Assembly (NCBI GenBank): GCA_913775175.1
Contig: CAJYKU010000005.1
Coordinates: 1 to 48,123 of the forward strand
Origin: an uncultured Pantoea sp.
GTDB taxonomy: Bacteria > Pseudomonadota > Gammaproteobacteria > Enterobacterales > Enterobacteriaceae
Direction: 5' to 3'
Length of the DNA: 48,123 nucleotides
The notes under the pieces were generated by a model that had not been told where the DNA came from, made no database searches, and saw only the letters and a list, made by a program, of their open reading frames with translations. This document shows positions 20,988 through 29,900 of this stretch, one piece after another; positions within the stretch are counted from its first letter, which is position 1, and each line of letters opens with the position of its first letter. Both the position numbers and the translations under genes were made by a program.

Positions 20988-21842
20988 ATGGTGCTGATGA
21001 TCGTCAGTGGTCGATCCGGCTCAGGTAAATCAGTTGCGCTGCGCGCCCTGGAGGATATGGGGTTTTACTGTGTCGACAATCTGCCAGTGGTATTACTACC
21101 CGAGCTGGCGAATACACTAACCGAGCGCAATATTTCGGCTGCGGTCAGTATTGATGTGCGTAATATGCCGGAATCGCAGGAAGTTTTTGAGCTGGCGCTG
21201 AACAATCTGCCCGACTCGTTTTCTCCTCAGCTGCTGTTTCTGGATGCCGATCGCAACACACTGATCCGGCGTTACAGCGATACACGCCGCCTGCATCCGC
21301 TCTCCAGCAAAAACCTTTCACTGGAGAGCGCCATTGATGAAGAGAATCTCCTGCTGGAGCCGCTGCGTTCTCGTGCCGATCTGATTATTGATACCTCTGA
21401 GATGTCGGTACATGAACTGGCAGAGATGCTGCGTACCCGGCTGCTTGGCAAACGTGAGCGTGAGCTGACCATGGTGTTTGAATCCTTTGGCTTCAAACAT
21501 GGTATTCCAATCGATGCTGATTACGTCTTTGATGTGCGCTTTCTGCCCAACCCGCACTGGGATCCAAAACTGCGTCCCATGACTGGTCTTGATCGCCCGG
21601 TCGCAGCCTTTCTCGACCGCCATACTGAAGTGCATAACTTCATCTATCAGACACGCAGCTATCTGGAACTCTGGCTACCGATGCTGGAAACCAACAATCG
21701 CAGCTACCTTACTGTAGCAATCGGTTGTACGGGCGGTAAGCATCGATCGGTCTATATTGCGGAGCAGCTGGCTGACTACTTTCGTTCACGCGGCAAAAAT
21801 GTGCAATCACGCCATCGCACTCTGGAAAAGCGTAAATCATGA
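20988..21842 (+). CDS. rapZ: RNase adaptor protein RapZ
   Basis: RapZ binds the sRNA GlmZ and presents it to RNase E, controlling GlmS and so amino-sugar supply. The ATG at 20988 gives 284 residues as in E. coli; a GTG three bases earlier is in frame. Walker A GRSGSGKS lies at residues 8-15 and Walker B-like motifs follow. The C-terminal domain with [16 protein letters not shown] and the basic tail [10 protein letters not shown], needed for RNA binding, is intact. It overlaps ptsO by 4 nt. Confidence 0.97.
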   Translation: MVLMIVSGRSGSGKSVALRALEDMGFYCVDNLPVVLLPELANTLTERNISAAVSIDVRNMPESQEVFELALNNLPDSFSPQLLFLDADRNTLIRRYSDTRRLHPLSSKNLSLESAIDEENLLLEPLRSRADLIIDTSEMSVHELAEMLRTRLLGKRERELTMVFESFGFKHGIPIDADYVFDVRFLPNPHWDPKLRPMTGLDRPVAAFLDRHTEVHNFIYQTRSYLELWLPMLETNNRSYLTVAIGCTGGKHRSVYIAEQLADYFRSRGKNVQSRHRTLEKRKS

Positions 21843-22111
21843 CTGTGAAGCAAACCGTTGAGATCCGCAACAAGCTGGGTATGCATGCTCGTCCGGCGAT
21901 GAAGTTATTTGAGCTGGTGCAGAGTTTTGATGCTGAAGTACTGTTGCGCAATGAAGCCGGCACCGAAGCAGAAGCCAGCAGCGTGATTGCGCTGCTGATG
22001 CTTGATTCAGCTAAAGGCGGGCATATTGAAATTGAAGCCAGCGGACCGCAGGAAGCGGAGGCGCTGGCTGCGGTGATTGAACTGTTTGAAGCTGGATTTG
22101 ATGAAGAGTAA
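21839..22111 (+). CDS. ptsO: Nitrogen-PTS phosphocarrier NPr (PtsO)
   Basis: This 90-residue HPr-family protein carries phosphate from EI-Ntr to PtsN. The phospho-histidine is H16 in [11 protein letters not shown], and the conserved serine region is [12 protein letters not shown]. It overlaps rapZ by 4 nt and ends only 5 bp before the convergent mtgA stop. The yrbL gene that follows npr in E. coli is missing here. Confidence 0.96.
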   Translation: MTVKQTVEIRNKLGMHARPAMKLFELVQSFDAEVLLRNEAGTEAEASSVIALLMLDSAKGGHIEIEASGPQEAEALAAVIELFEAGFDEE

Positions 22112-22116
22112 ACCAT

Positions 22117-22839
22117 TCATTGCAGCTGATAACGATTCAGAAAGCCGGTACCTCCCAGCTGCCGCATCTGCCGCATAATCCACTGCTGGCGCTGACGCAC
22201 ATAGGCTGATGGCGCATCGGCACGGAAACGGATCGGATTAGGTAGTACGGCCGCCAGCAGTGCTGCCTCCGCGATACTGAGACGGCTGGCAGGCTTATGA
22301 AAATAGCGTTGTGCTGCTGCTTCCACGCCAAACACGCCGGGACCCAGCTCAGCAATATTGAGATAAACCGTCAGGATACGCCGTTTGGTCCAGACGGTTT
22401 CAATACCCACCGTCATGCCTGCTTCAAGCCCTTTGCGTATCCAGCTGCGGCCATCCCATAAAAAAAGATTTTTTGCTGTCTGCTGAGACAGGGTTGATGC
22501 GCCACGCATTCGCTCTCCACTGCTGTTATCCAGTACCCGCTGGATAGCGCCCACATCAAATCCCCAGTGTTTCGGGAACGTCTGATCTTCTGCGGCGATC
22601 ACCGCCAGCGCCATCCAGGGAGAGATATTGTCCATGCTGACCCAGTCTGAATGCGCCACGTAATCAAAATCGCCATGCAGCCATGCCCCGACCTGACGCT
22701 CCACCATTACCGCTGAAAAAGGCACCGGCAGAAAGGCAAAAACAGCAATTCCTGCTACCCAGAGCGCGGTAATACCGAGTATAAATTTTATAATCAATGA
22801 CTTAATTCGGATGAATCGACCTGCTTTATGCTTTTTCAT
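22117..22839 (-). CDS. mtgA: Monofunctional peptidoglycan glycosyltransferase MtgA
   Basis: MtgA polymerises lipid II into glycan strands at the inner membrane. The 240-residue protein has a single N-terminal membrane segment (about residues 12-34) and a GT51 domain with the catalytic glutamate motif [16 protein letters not shown], the [16 protein letters not shown] motif and [14 protein letters not shown]. No transpeptidase domain is present. It faces ptsO tail to tail. Upstream, elbB, the E. coli neighbour, is absent. Confidence 0.97.
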   Translation of the reverse strand: MKKHKAGRFIRIKSLIIKFILGITALWVAGIAVFAFLPVPFSAVMVERQVGAWLHGDFDYVAHSDWVSMDNISPWMALAVIAAEDQTFPKHWGFDVGAIQRVLDNSSGERMRGASTLSQQTAKNLFLWDGRSWIRKGLEAGMTVGIETVWTKRRILTVYLNIAELGPGVFGVEAAAQRYFHKPASRLSIAEAALLAAVLPNPIRFRADAPSAYVRQRQQWIMRQMRQLGGTGFLNRYQLQ

Positions 22840-22883
22840 GCAATGTTCTTCTTTCGGTTCCCTGTTTTAATTAATTACTTTAG

Positions 22884-22935
22884 TCATGATTGCGCAGCGC
22901 ACCCATCGTTGCGCTAACTTCACTCATTTTTGCGC
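22884..22935. repeat. Three direct repeats of YCATNNTTGCGC
   Basis: Copies lie at 22884-22895, 22903-22914 and 22924-22935. Start-to-start spacing is 19 and 21 bp, about two helical turns, so all three face the same side of the DNA. They sit 45-96 bp before the mtgA start. The layout suggests an operator for a regulator binding as repeated units; none is identified. Confidence 0.45.
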
Positions 22936-23062
22936 GGGGGTAGCGTAAAAAGAAGGCGATTTACACCCGTCAGCTTTCTCTCACTTCCTGATACATCAAG
23001 CACTTCCAGGAAAAAGGAATCGGTTCCATGTATAAAAAATACTCACAGAGAGCAGGGGTTTA

Positions 23063-23308
23063 TTGTTAACTGCTGATGATAATTATGTTTTATATACTTT
23101 CATAATTCTTAACTTTATCTCTTTTTTGCATATCAGTTTCGCTCTGCTGCATATCAAATCCTGCCTGATAAAGAGCGATTATGCTGCTGATAAACGTAAC
23201 CCGCTGCTGGCCAGCCGTAAATTGCAGCTCATTCTGGCCACGCACCTGCTCAAAACAGTTGGCAGAGAGAACGTTTTATTTGCCGGGTTTCCAAAACGTT
23301 TCGGGTAA
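23063..23308 (+). CDS. Hypothetical 81-residue ORF with a hydrophobic N-terminus
   Basis: The frame starts at TTG (23063) preceded by AGCAGGGG, encodes a hydrophobic stretch (about residues 9-33) and then a basic, soluble part with LQLILATHLLKTVGREN. I do not recognise it. A 13-codon ORF with a clearer ribosome site (ATG at 23028) ends just inside its start, so the two could be one frameshifted gene. It may equally be non-coding. Confidence 0.2.
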   Translation: MLTADDNYVLYTFIILNFISFLHISFALLHIKSCLIKSDYAADKRNPLLASRKLQLILATHLLKTVGRENVLFAGFPKRFG

Positions 23309-23366
23309 ACGTGCAATAAGCGCATGTTTATCTATAAAAACAAGAGCCTACTTCCTGTGGCTGTGA

Positions 23367-23517
23367 CTATTCCTTCTTATTCCGCTTTTCGCTCTGTTTT
23401 TATTTCTTCCAGGTATTGCAGCGCAGAAAAAACAGGCAAACCCATCCGTTATTGATCAAATAACGCCCGATTCAGCAGAGAAATTAATCCCACACTTGAC
23501 AGTATCGCCAAATTAAT
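23367..23517 (+). pseudogene. Possible broken small membrane/secreted protein frame
   Basis: After a TGA, this frame encodes a strongly hydrophobic segment LFLLIPLFALFLFLPGIAAQ followed by a polar tail ending with a stop near 23517. The same frame upstream of the TGA reads KTRAYFLWL, so the two sides together look like a signal or membrane peptide cut by a nonsense codon. No ATG, GTG or TTG start is suitably placed after the TGA. Function unknown; this could be chance. Confidence 0.2.
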
Positions 23518-23601
23518 GTTTTCTGTAGCTGAACGCTGTTCAACATCACACAATTTAATGAATCTTGCCACAAACATTGGCAACTTTGCTAAAGTGATTT
23601 T

Positions 23602-23725
23602 GTAGCGTTATCCGATACCCGGCTGCTGCTTTTTTTACGCTAAGAATAGTGATAGCAGCAGCCAAGTTTTCCCTGGTGTTGGCGCAGTATTCGCGCACCC
23701 CGGCCTCGGCTGGGGTCATTTTTTT
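23602..23725 (+). ncRNA. arcZ: Hfq-dependent small RNA ArcZ
   Basis: The 3' half, from CCCTGGTGTTGGCGCAGTAT (starting at 23671) through the terminator, is almost identical to E. coli ArcZ as I recall it, including the seed region that pairs with rpoS and other targets. The terminator stem CACCCCGGCC / GGCTGGGGT-type hairpin is followed by seven T and overlaps the arcB stop codon. It is encoded opposite arcB, as in E. coli. The 5' half differs and contains a perfect 10-bp stem (23621-23630 with 23654-23663). The 5' end is estimated from TTGCCA/GCTAAA promoter-like elements at about 23568-23596. Confidence 0.88.
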
Positions 23726-26069
23726 ATGGCTTCTGCCGTTCTTCGCGTTGAGCTAACCACTCGCGCAATACGTTAACGTCATGCCGCCACTCCTGTTTAA
23801 GTTCATCAATCCACTCCTGCACATTATCCCACCATGCCGGAAGTTCAGGCGACTGAATCTGTTTTGCCAGCAGCTGTAAATGCAGCAAACCTACAGAACC
23901 AGCAGCGCCTTTGATTTTATGTCCCTCATCAGCAATGCCTTTCTGATCGCGCGCCATCATGTTGGAGTCCAGCACATTGAGGTAACCTGGCATCATCTGC
24001 TCAAACATACTCAGGCTTTGTGTAATCAGCCCCGGACCAACCAGCTCGATATACTGCTCCAGCATGGCGACGTCCAGCAACATGCGCGACTGCGTCTCTG
24101 CCACGTGCATAGCGCCCTCTTCAGCGTCACTCTGATAATCCCAGAACTTTTTAATCATGGCAGTTAGCGCCGGTACTGCCAGCGGCTTGCTGAGCACATC
24201 ATCCATCCCCGCTTCCAGGTACTCTTTTTTATCTTTAAGAACGTTGGCAGTCAGCGCGACCAGCGGCGGTAAATGGTTGCCCTGATGCTGCTGATGGATT
24301 GCACGGGCGACATCCAGACCGGTCATATCTGGCAGCTGGATATCCAGCAGTACCAGGTCAAATTCCTGGGGATCAAACAAGTCCAGCGCTTCGTGGCCAT
24401 TCATCGCGACTTCAACGCTGCAGCCCAGTTTTTCCAGTACCGAGCGGGCAACGATCACGTTGAGTTCAATATCTTCAACCAGCAGCACATGCAGCGCTGG
24501 CAGCGGCAGACTGCTATCCACATCGTCGTCCTCGACTTCGTCAGCGACACAGGGTGCGTGGATCTCCACGACAAAGCAGGAGCCTTTTCCTGGCACGCTG
24601 CTGACGGTGATATCGCCGCCCATCGCCTGCGCCAGCCGGCGCGATACTGCCAGTCCGATACCGGTGCCGGTAGCAGGCTTGCCACCATGCTGATCTTTTA
24701 CCTGATAATACATAGCGAAGATCTTATCCTGCTCATCCTGCGGGATACCCATACCGGAGTCCTGTACTTCAAAACGCAACGTCTCATTATCGCAATAGGC
24801 AACGCGTACGATGATCTCTCCCTGTTGGGTAAATTTCACTGCATTGCCAATCAGATTCCAGAGGATCTGCCGCAGACGCGTGCCGTCAGCCAGAATAATG
24901 TGCGGCAATGGCAGCGCAGGCTGCATAACAAACTTCAGCTCTTTGGGCTGGGCCAGCAGGCCAGAGAGGTTCTCCAGATCGGCCAGGAAACCCGTAAAAT
25001 CAAGGGGTTGATTATCGAGCTGTACTTTACGTCGTTCAATCTTGTCCATCTCAATGACATCATTGAAGATATTGCCCAGCGTAATGGCAGAGACATGAAT
25101 GGTTTTCAGATACTTCAGCTGCTCCTGGCTAAGATCAGTATCCAGCAGAATGCGGCTCAGCCCGACAATGCCATTAAGCGGCGTACGCAGCTCGTGGCTG
25201 ATAGTAGAGATAAAGGTGGTTTTCTCCCGGCTGGCGCTCTCCAGCGCGTCCTGATAGCGCTTACGCTCGGTAATATCGCGACCAAAGCCCATCAGCCCGC
25301 TACGCTTACCAACCCGATCGTAATAAGGCACTTTGCGGATCTCAAAGCAGGCTTTACGGCCATCAGGATATTGCAGCCACTGTTCATAAGTTAGTGAGAC
25401 GTTATGACGAAAGACTTTTTCATCAGTCTCCAGAACCTTAGTGGCCGCTTCCTCGTCATAAATATCGCGTGGAGTCAGGCCAATAAGCTGCTTTTCACTC
25501 AGGCCTGTCAGCAGCTCCATAGCACGGTTACAGCCAGAGAACTGCTTATCAATATTGCGATAGAACACCAGATCGGGCGAGGCATCCAGAAAAGAGCGCA
25601 GAAATGAGGATTGCTGCTCCAGTTCAATCTGTGCCTCTTCACGCCGCCCCATCTCTTCACGCAGCTTGTCCATAACCTGTTCGCGCGCCTCTTCGGCTTT
25701 AATGCGGTCACTGATCTCCTGATTAAGCTGAGAAATGGTTTGCTTCATCTGCTGGTTCAGCTCCAGATCGCGCGTGCGCATCTCCTCCAGCTTATCGACC
25801 AGTTTAGAGAGACGCTGACGCGACTCCTCGAGTTGATCTACCACCACGGAAAGAAAGTAGACCGCCCATGGCGTAATCAGCAGACCAAAAAAGACTGAAC
25901 GTACCACGTCGATGCTCTCGACATGCCCGCGCAATACCATGGTCACCGCCATCTGCACAATCATTGCCAGCACGACCAGCGCGGACGCCAGCAGCAGAGA
26001 AAAGCGCACCAGACCGAGTTTAACCATCAGGTCGACATAATATTGAGCTAAAAGCCGGATTTGTTTCAT
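23724..26069 (-). CDS. arcB: Hybrid sensor histidine kinase ArcB
   Basis: ArcB senses the quinone redox state and phosphorylates ArcA. The 781-residue tripartite kinase is full length (778 in E. coli): two membrane segments (about 23-43 and 58-77), a coiled coil, a PAS domain, transmitter with FISTISHELRTPLNG (H near 292), HATPase boxes including GTGIGLAVSRRLA, receiver with VLLDIQLPDMTG (D near 576) and a C-terminal HPt domain with EGHKIKGAAGSVG (H near 720). The redox cysteines are present in FSGCNRAMELL and GRKACFEIRK. yhcC, upstream of arcB in E. coli, is absent. Confidence 0.98.
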   Translation of the reverse strand: MKQIRLLAQYYVDLMVKLGLVRFSLLLASALVVLAMIVQMAVTMVLRGHVESIDVVRSVFFGLLITPWAVYFLSVVVDQLEESRQRLSKLVDKLEEMRTRDLELNQQMKQTISQLNQEISDRIKAEEAREQVMDKLREEMGRREEAQIELEQQSSFLRSFLDASPDLVFYRNIDKQFSGCNRAMELLTGLSEKQLIGLTPRDIYDEEAATKVLETDEKVFRHNVSLTYEQWLQYPDGRKACFEIRKVPYYDRVGKRSGLMGFGRDITERKRYQDALESASREKTTFISTISHELRTPLNGIVGLSRILLDTDLSQEQLKYLKTIHVSAITLGNIFNDVIEMDKIERRKVQLDNQPLDFTGFLADLENLSGLLAQPKELKFVMQPALPLPHIILADGTRLRQILWNLIGNAVKFTQQGEIIVRVAYCDNETLRFEVQDSGMGIPQDEQDKIFAMYYQVKDQHGGKPATGTGIGLAVSRRLAQAMGGDITVSSVPGKGSCFVVEIHAPCVADEVEDDDVDSSLPLPALHVLLVEDIELNVIVARSVLEKLGCSVEVAMNGHEALDLFDPQEFDLVLLDIQLPDMTGLDVARAIHQQHQGNHLPPLVALTANVLKDKKEYLEAGMDDVLSKPLAVPALTAMIKKFWDYQSDAEEGAMHVAETQSRMLLDVAMLEQYIELVGPGLITQSLSMFEQMMPGYLNVLDSNMMARDQKGIADEGHKIKGAAGSVGLLHLQLLAKQIQSPELPAWWDNVQEWIDELKQEWRHDVNVLREWLAQREERQKP

Positions 26070-26153
26070 GAGGAACTCCCTGAACGAATGCCGCCATCAT
26101 AGCGCACTTCACCGGGTGGCGTGTTGCTTCCCCCTGCAAATTAACTCAGCTTT

Positions 26154-26170
26154 TGCTCCATAATAGTGCA
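26154..26170. promoter_or_regulatory. NtrC-like enhancer site
   Basis: TGCTCCATAATAGTGCA agrees with the NtrC dyad TGCACCNTNATGGTGCA-type consensus at all but two of the specified positions, and its half-sites are symmetric. It is about 140 bp before a sigma-54-like element oriented toward the GOGAT-like gene, the classical enhancer spacing. This is a consensus match only. Confidence 0.45.
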
Positions 26171-26296
26171 TTGCGGCCTGATTTCGCCGACGTTAGCTAC
26201 ATGGTAAGCAAAGCGCTTGACTAATTTTCTCAGGTGAATAATCTGAAAGGCCGTCTGCTGTAGCTAACAGCCAGACTTTACTGCCCCCGACCCCTG

Positions 26297-26312
26297 TGGC
26301 AGCTGGTTCGCC
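26297..26312 (+). promoter_or_regulatory. Candidate sigma-54 -24/-12 element
   Basis: TGGCAGCTGGTTCGCC has the GG and GC dinucleotides at the required 12-bp spacing and a good TGGCA -24 box; the -12 box (TCGCC instead of TTGCW) is weak. It points toward the operon 640 bp downstream and lies about 140 bp from the NtrC-like site. Confidence 0.25.
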
Positions 26313-26597
26313 AGCAGGTTGCCACTGTCCGCCATTGAATATTAATTCAAAATAACCAACTTTCTAAGCACGACACGGCTGATTAGTTTTGCTTATAACG
26401 CTTTAAAATTAATTCAAATAAAGCGCCATAAGAAAAACAGATACATGAGACGCAGATCGCATACTCGACAATATTTTATGCTGTTATTAAACCTTTCACT
26501 AGCAGGAAGAAGTGATTTATCTGCCTGAAGATAGTGAGACGACTCACAATTATCAGGGGTAACAGAGCACATTTAGCAGGATAAATTTAGTTAAAAA

Positions 26598-26627
26598 GTT
26601 GATATTTATCATTATCTTAAATACAAA
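26598..26627 (+). promoter_or_regulatory. Candidate promoter of the GOGAT-like operon overlapped by a Fur-like box
   Basis: TTGATA (26599-26604) and TACAAA (26622-26627) are 17 bp apart (5/6 and 4/6 to sigma-70). The 19 bp at 26598-26616 match the Fur consensus at 14 of 19 positions and cover the -35 and most of the spacer. The predicted start is near 26635, leaving a leader of about 320 nt. Confidence 0.4.
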
Positions 26628-26711
26628 ATAGTGCAAATATGGTTGCTAGCGCTGGCTATTTGACCTTAGTACGCTTTCCCGATAAGTTGAAATTCCGCTG
26701 GATGCTTTCCA

Positions 26712-26730
26712 GTCGGGACTGTGTCTCGAC
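26712..26730 (+). promoter_or_regulatory. Hairpin in the operon leader
   Basis: GTCGGGAC and GTCTCGAC pair over eight positions (one G-U) with a three-base loop. Immediately before it, CTGGA and TCCAG form a second small stem (about 26699-26713), and CTGGATGC recurs at about 26758. Together they suggest a folded leader, but no known riboswitch class is recognised. Confidence 0.35.
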
Positions 26731-26953
26731 ATATCTATGCAGCAAGAAGACTCCCTCTGGATGCAAGTTATCTCCCGTCAGAGACCAGATTTTGCGAGCA
26801 GCTCATCAAGGATGGTTATTCAAACCTGAGAGTGTTTGCTCGGTATTGCGACGCCCGCTTGAAGCGCGGAAAAAATCAGTGATACAGCACGCGTCAGCGC
26901 TCTGTGCCTGAAACATAACAGGCAATGTCTAAAGCAGTTTAAGGAGACTCTCA

Positions 26954-29900
26954 ATGTCCACGCAAAAACCTGATTCCTATGGTTTGTACGATCCAGCCGC
27001 AGGTAGCGATAGTTGTGGTGTAGGTTTTATTACCCGCAAGGACGGCGAGCAGACGCATGAAATTTTACAGATGGCGCATAGTGCACTATGTACTGTGCCT
27101 CACCGCGGCGGTATGTCCGCAGAGGGCGTGGGCGATGGCGCTGGCGTCAATGTCGATCTCTCGCTGAACTTTTTCCGTAAACTAACCGGTCAGGCGCTGG
27201 AGGCGGGACGCTTTGGGGTAGGCAACTTTTTTGTGCCGAAAGACGCCACGCTGCGCGCAAATGCTGAACGATTAGTGGAAGAGACACTGGCTGCATGGAA
27301 CTTTCCGGTGCTGCTAAAGCGCGATATGCCGCTGGATAACAGCGTTACCCGACCAGCTGCAATCTCCTTTCAGCTGCCAATCGTGCAGTGGGTTTTCAGC
27401 GCACCACCAGCAATCACCAGTCAGACTGAGTTTGAACGTCAGATTTACCGGGCACTGCTGGATATTGAAGCCCGCGCCTTTACCGACAGTGAATTTGGCG
27501 GACTCTATCCGCTTTCGCTCTCATCGCGTACTCAGGTGTTTAAAGCGCGTCTGAACTCCAATGAAGTAATCCCCTACTTCAAAGATTTAACTGACAGCGA
27601 TCATCAGGTGCGCGGGCTGTTTTTCCATACTCGCTTCTCAACCAATACCGATCCGCACACCACGATGGCGCAGCCGTTCCGCCTGATGGCGCATAACGGT
27701 GAGCTGAATACCGATCGCAAAAACCGTATCGCGGAAGCGGCACTGATGCTGGCACGCGGTAAAACCATTGTGCGCCCTAAAGGACAGTCAGACAGTTCGC
27801 GACTTGACCAGAGCATTCATAGCCGCCTGATGGAAGATAATCTTGATCTGATCACGGCAGTGGTATCGATGATGCCACCAGCATGGGAAAATGACAGCTC
27901 GCTCTCACCTGCTGTGCGCGCCATGCTGGAGTACTTCTCACTGTATGAAGAGAAGAACGATGGCCCGGCTGCGCTGATTTTTGGCAATGGTGAAGTGATT
28001 GGCGCCCGGCTTGACCGCCTTGGCCTGCGTCCGCTGCGCTCAGTGGAAACCGCTGACTATATTGGTGCCATGTCAGAAGCGGGCCAGATTGCCTTTCCGC
28101 CAGAGAGCGTGCTGCGTCGCGGCCGTATCGAAGCGGGTGGTATGCTCTATTACGATCACCGCGAAAAACGTGCTTACACCACAATTGACGCACTGGAAAA
28201 ACTGGCGGCAGAAAAAGATTATCCAGCTCTGCTGCAGGCAGCATGTATAGAACTGCATGAACTGCCGGAAATTCCGGCTGAAAAGCTTGGCTCACCGCTA
28301 CGTTACAGTGGCGATTTGAAAACCTACCAGCGGTTTGTTGCCTACTACTATAACCAGGAGAGCTTTAAGTTCATGATGGATCCGATGCTGCAAACCGGCG
28401 CTGAGAAAATCTCAGCGATGGGTTACGGCAACGCCATCAACGGTCTCTCCGATCATGAAGGCGGCATGGCGCACTACTTCTCGCAGCGCTTTGCGCAGGT
28501 CACTAACCCGCCTCTGGACTCCATTCGGGAAGCGGATGGCATGACTCTGCGTGTCGCGCTGGGTGCAAAACCGCATCTTGGCCGTAGCAAAGGCCAGCAG
28601 ATCATTCTGCCCACGCCAATTCTGACCCATCTCGATATGCTGCGCCTGCGCGAACAGAATGTTGCGCCTTATGCTCGCTTTGAGATGCTCTATCAGCCGG
28701 TGACCGGCAAAGATATTGTTAGCCGTGCAGCTAACGCCCGCGCGCTGGAGAGTGCAATTGACGATCTGGCACAACAGGTGGTTGATTTTGCACGTGCTCA
28801 GGGCGGCATCGCTGTGATCACCGATCGTCATGTCTCCACAACACGTGCCGCTATGCCAATGCTGCTGGTGGTCTCTGCGATTAATCAGCGTTTGGTGCAG
28901 GAAGGATTACGTCTGGATGTCTCTCTGGTGGTTGAGAGCGGTCAGAGCATCTCTTCGCACCATATCGCCGCTACGCTGGGCTTTGGCGCTTCAGCGGTGT
29001 ATCCGCTGGGTGTGCAGATGCGTGCCGAAGAGAAGTTTGGCGAGGGTGAAGAGGGAAATAACGCTTTCCGGCGCTATGCCAAAGCAGCAGAAAAAGCGCT
29101 GATGAAAACCATGGGCAAAGTGGGTCTCTGCACCGTGGAGAGCTACAGCTGCGGTGAGTTTTTTGAGCCGAACTTCCTTGATACGGAAGATCCGGTGCTG
29201 AAAAAATATTTCCCTAATATCAAAACGCCGGTAGGCGGTGCAGGTTTCCCGGCTATCGCCCAGATGGCAGTGGACTGGCATCAGAGCGCCCTGAAAATTC
29301 AGGGTGAGTCAGAAGTGCCGCTGCTGGGTTTGTTTAAAGAGCGCGCTGAAGGTGCAGGCCACTCCTACGGAACCATCGCCGTGCGCACCTTTATTGATAT
29401 GACTGAACAGCCGATCCGCTTTGCGGACAGCGCACGCGAAGAGGATAACTTTATCCGTCTGATGACGCTGGCGAGACTGGATAATGCCTTTAGTATCAAA
29501 GCGGATAGCTTTGAAGATAGCAGCTTCAGACGCATCCCCAATGCGGTGATCGATAGCTTTGCTATTACACCAGACTATCGCGAGTTCTCCAGTCTGATGC
29601 ACGCTGAGCGCAAACGGCGTCCGGCAGCACTGCGCGATATTCTTGCCCTGCCCTGCGATTTAACTCACGTTGACAGTGAAGCGGAGTTTGGCCGTAAGCT
29701 GGGACGCTACTCGCTGATTAACAACGGTTTTGCTATTCGTGGTCTGCAATGTCAGAGCGTGGCTGGCAACCTGAATCAGTTTGAGCTGCGTCTGGTCGAT
29801 GCTATTGCGGGCCTGAAACCTGAGCAGGAGCGGCTGGCCGCACTGGCACGTGCTCTGCGTACCCGGTTCAGCGATGAGATTGAAAACAGCAGTGTGGAAG

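Larger units (their letters stand above)
22840..23601. other. 762-bp spacer between mtgA and arcZ with repeats and possible gene remnants
   Basis: E. coli has elbB here; I find no elbB coding sequence on either strand. The spacer is AT-rich in its right two thirds. It holds three direct repeats of YCATNNTTGCGC (22884-22935), a 13-codon ORF with a good ribosome site at 23028, an overlapping ORF at 23063-23308, and a hydrophobic reading frame near 23367-23520 interrupted by an in-frame TGA. I cannot name any product. Confidence 0.6.
26070..26953. promoter_or_regulatory. 884-bp regulatory region between arcB and the GOGAT-like operon
   Basis: yhcC is missing from this interval and I see no convincing gene. 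The arcB side has a TATGAT -10 element (26096-26101, minus strand). Moving right, there are an NtrC-like dyad (26154-26170), a 10-bp inverted repeat (26192-26201 with 26259-26268), a sigma-54-like element (26297-26312), AT-rich DNA with two ATTAATTCAAA copies, a promoter with a Fur-like box (26598-26627), and a roughly 320-nt leader. The 90-codon ORF at 26639-26911 has no ribosome site or recognisable product. Confidence 0.6.

Noticed and set aside
23621..23663. Transposon or IS end in the arcZ 5' region
   Set aside because: The 10-bp inverted repeat is a short stem inside the sRNA; there is no transposase or target duplication nearby.
24273..25394. 373-codon plus-strand frame inside arcB
   Set aside because: It is antisense to the well-conserved arcB, has no ribosome site and its composition mirrors arcB codons.
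26639..26911. 90-codon frame before the GOGAT-like gene
   Set aside because: No ribosome site and no recognisable sequence; more likely leader RNA. Kept only as part of the leader discussion.
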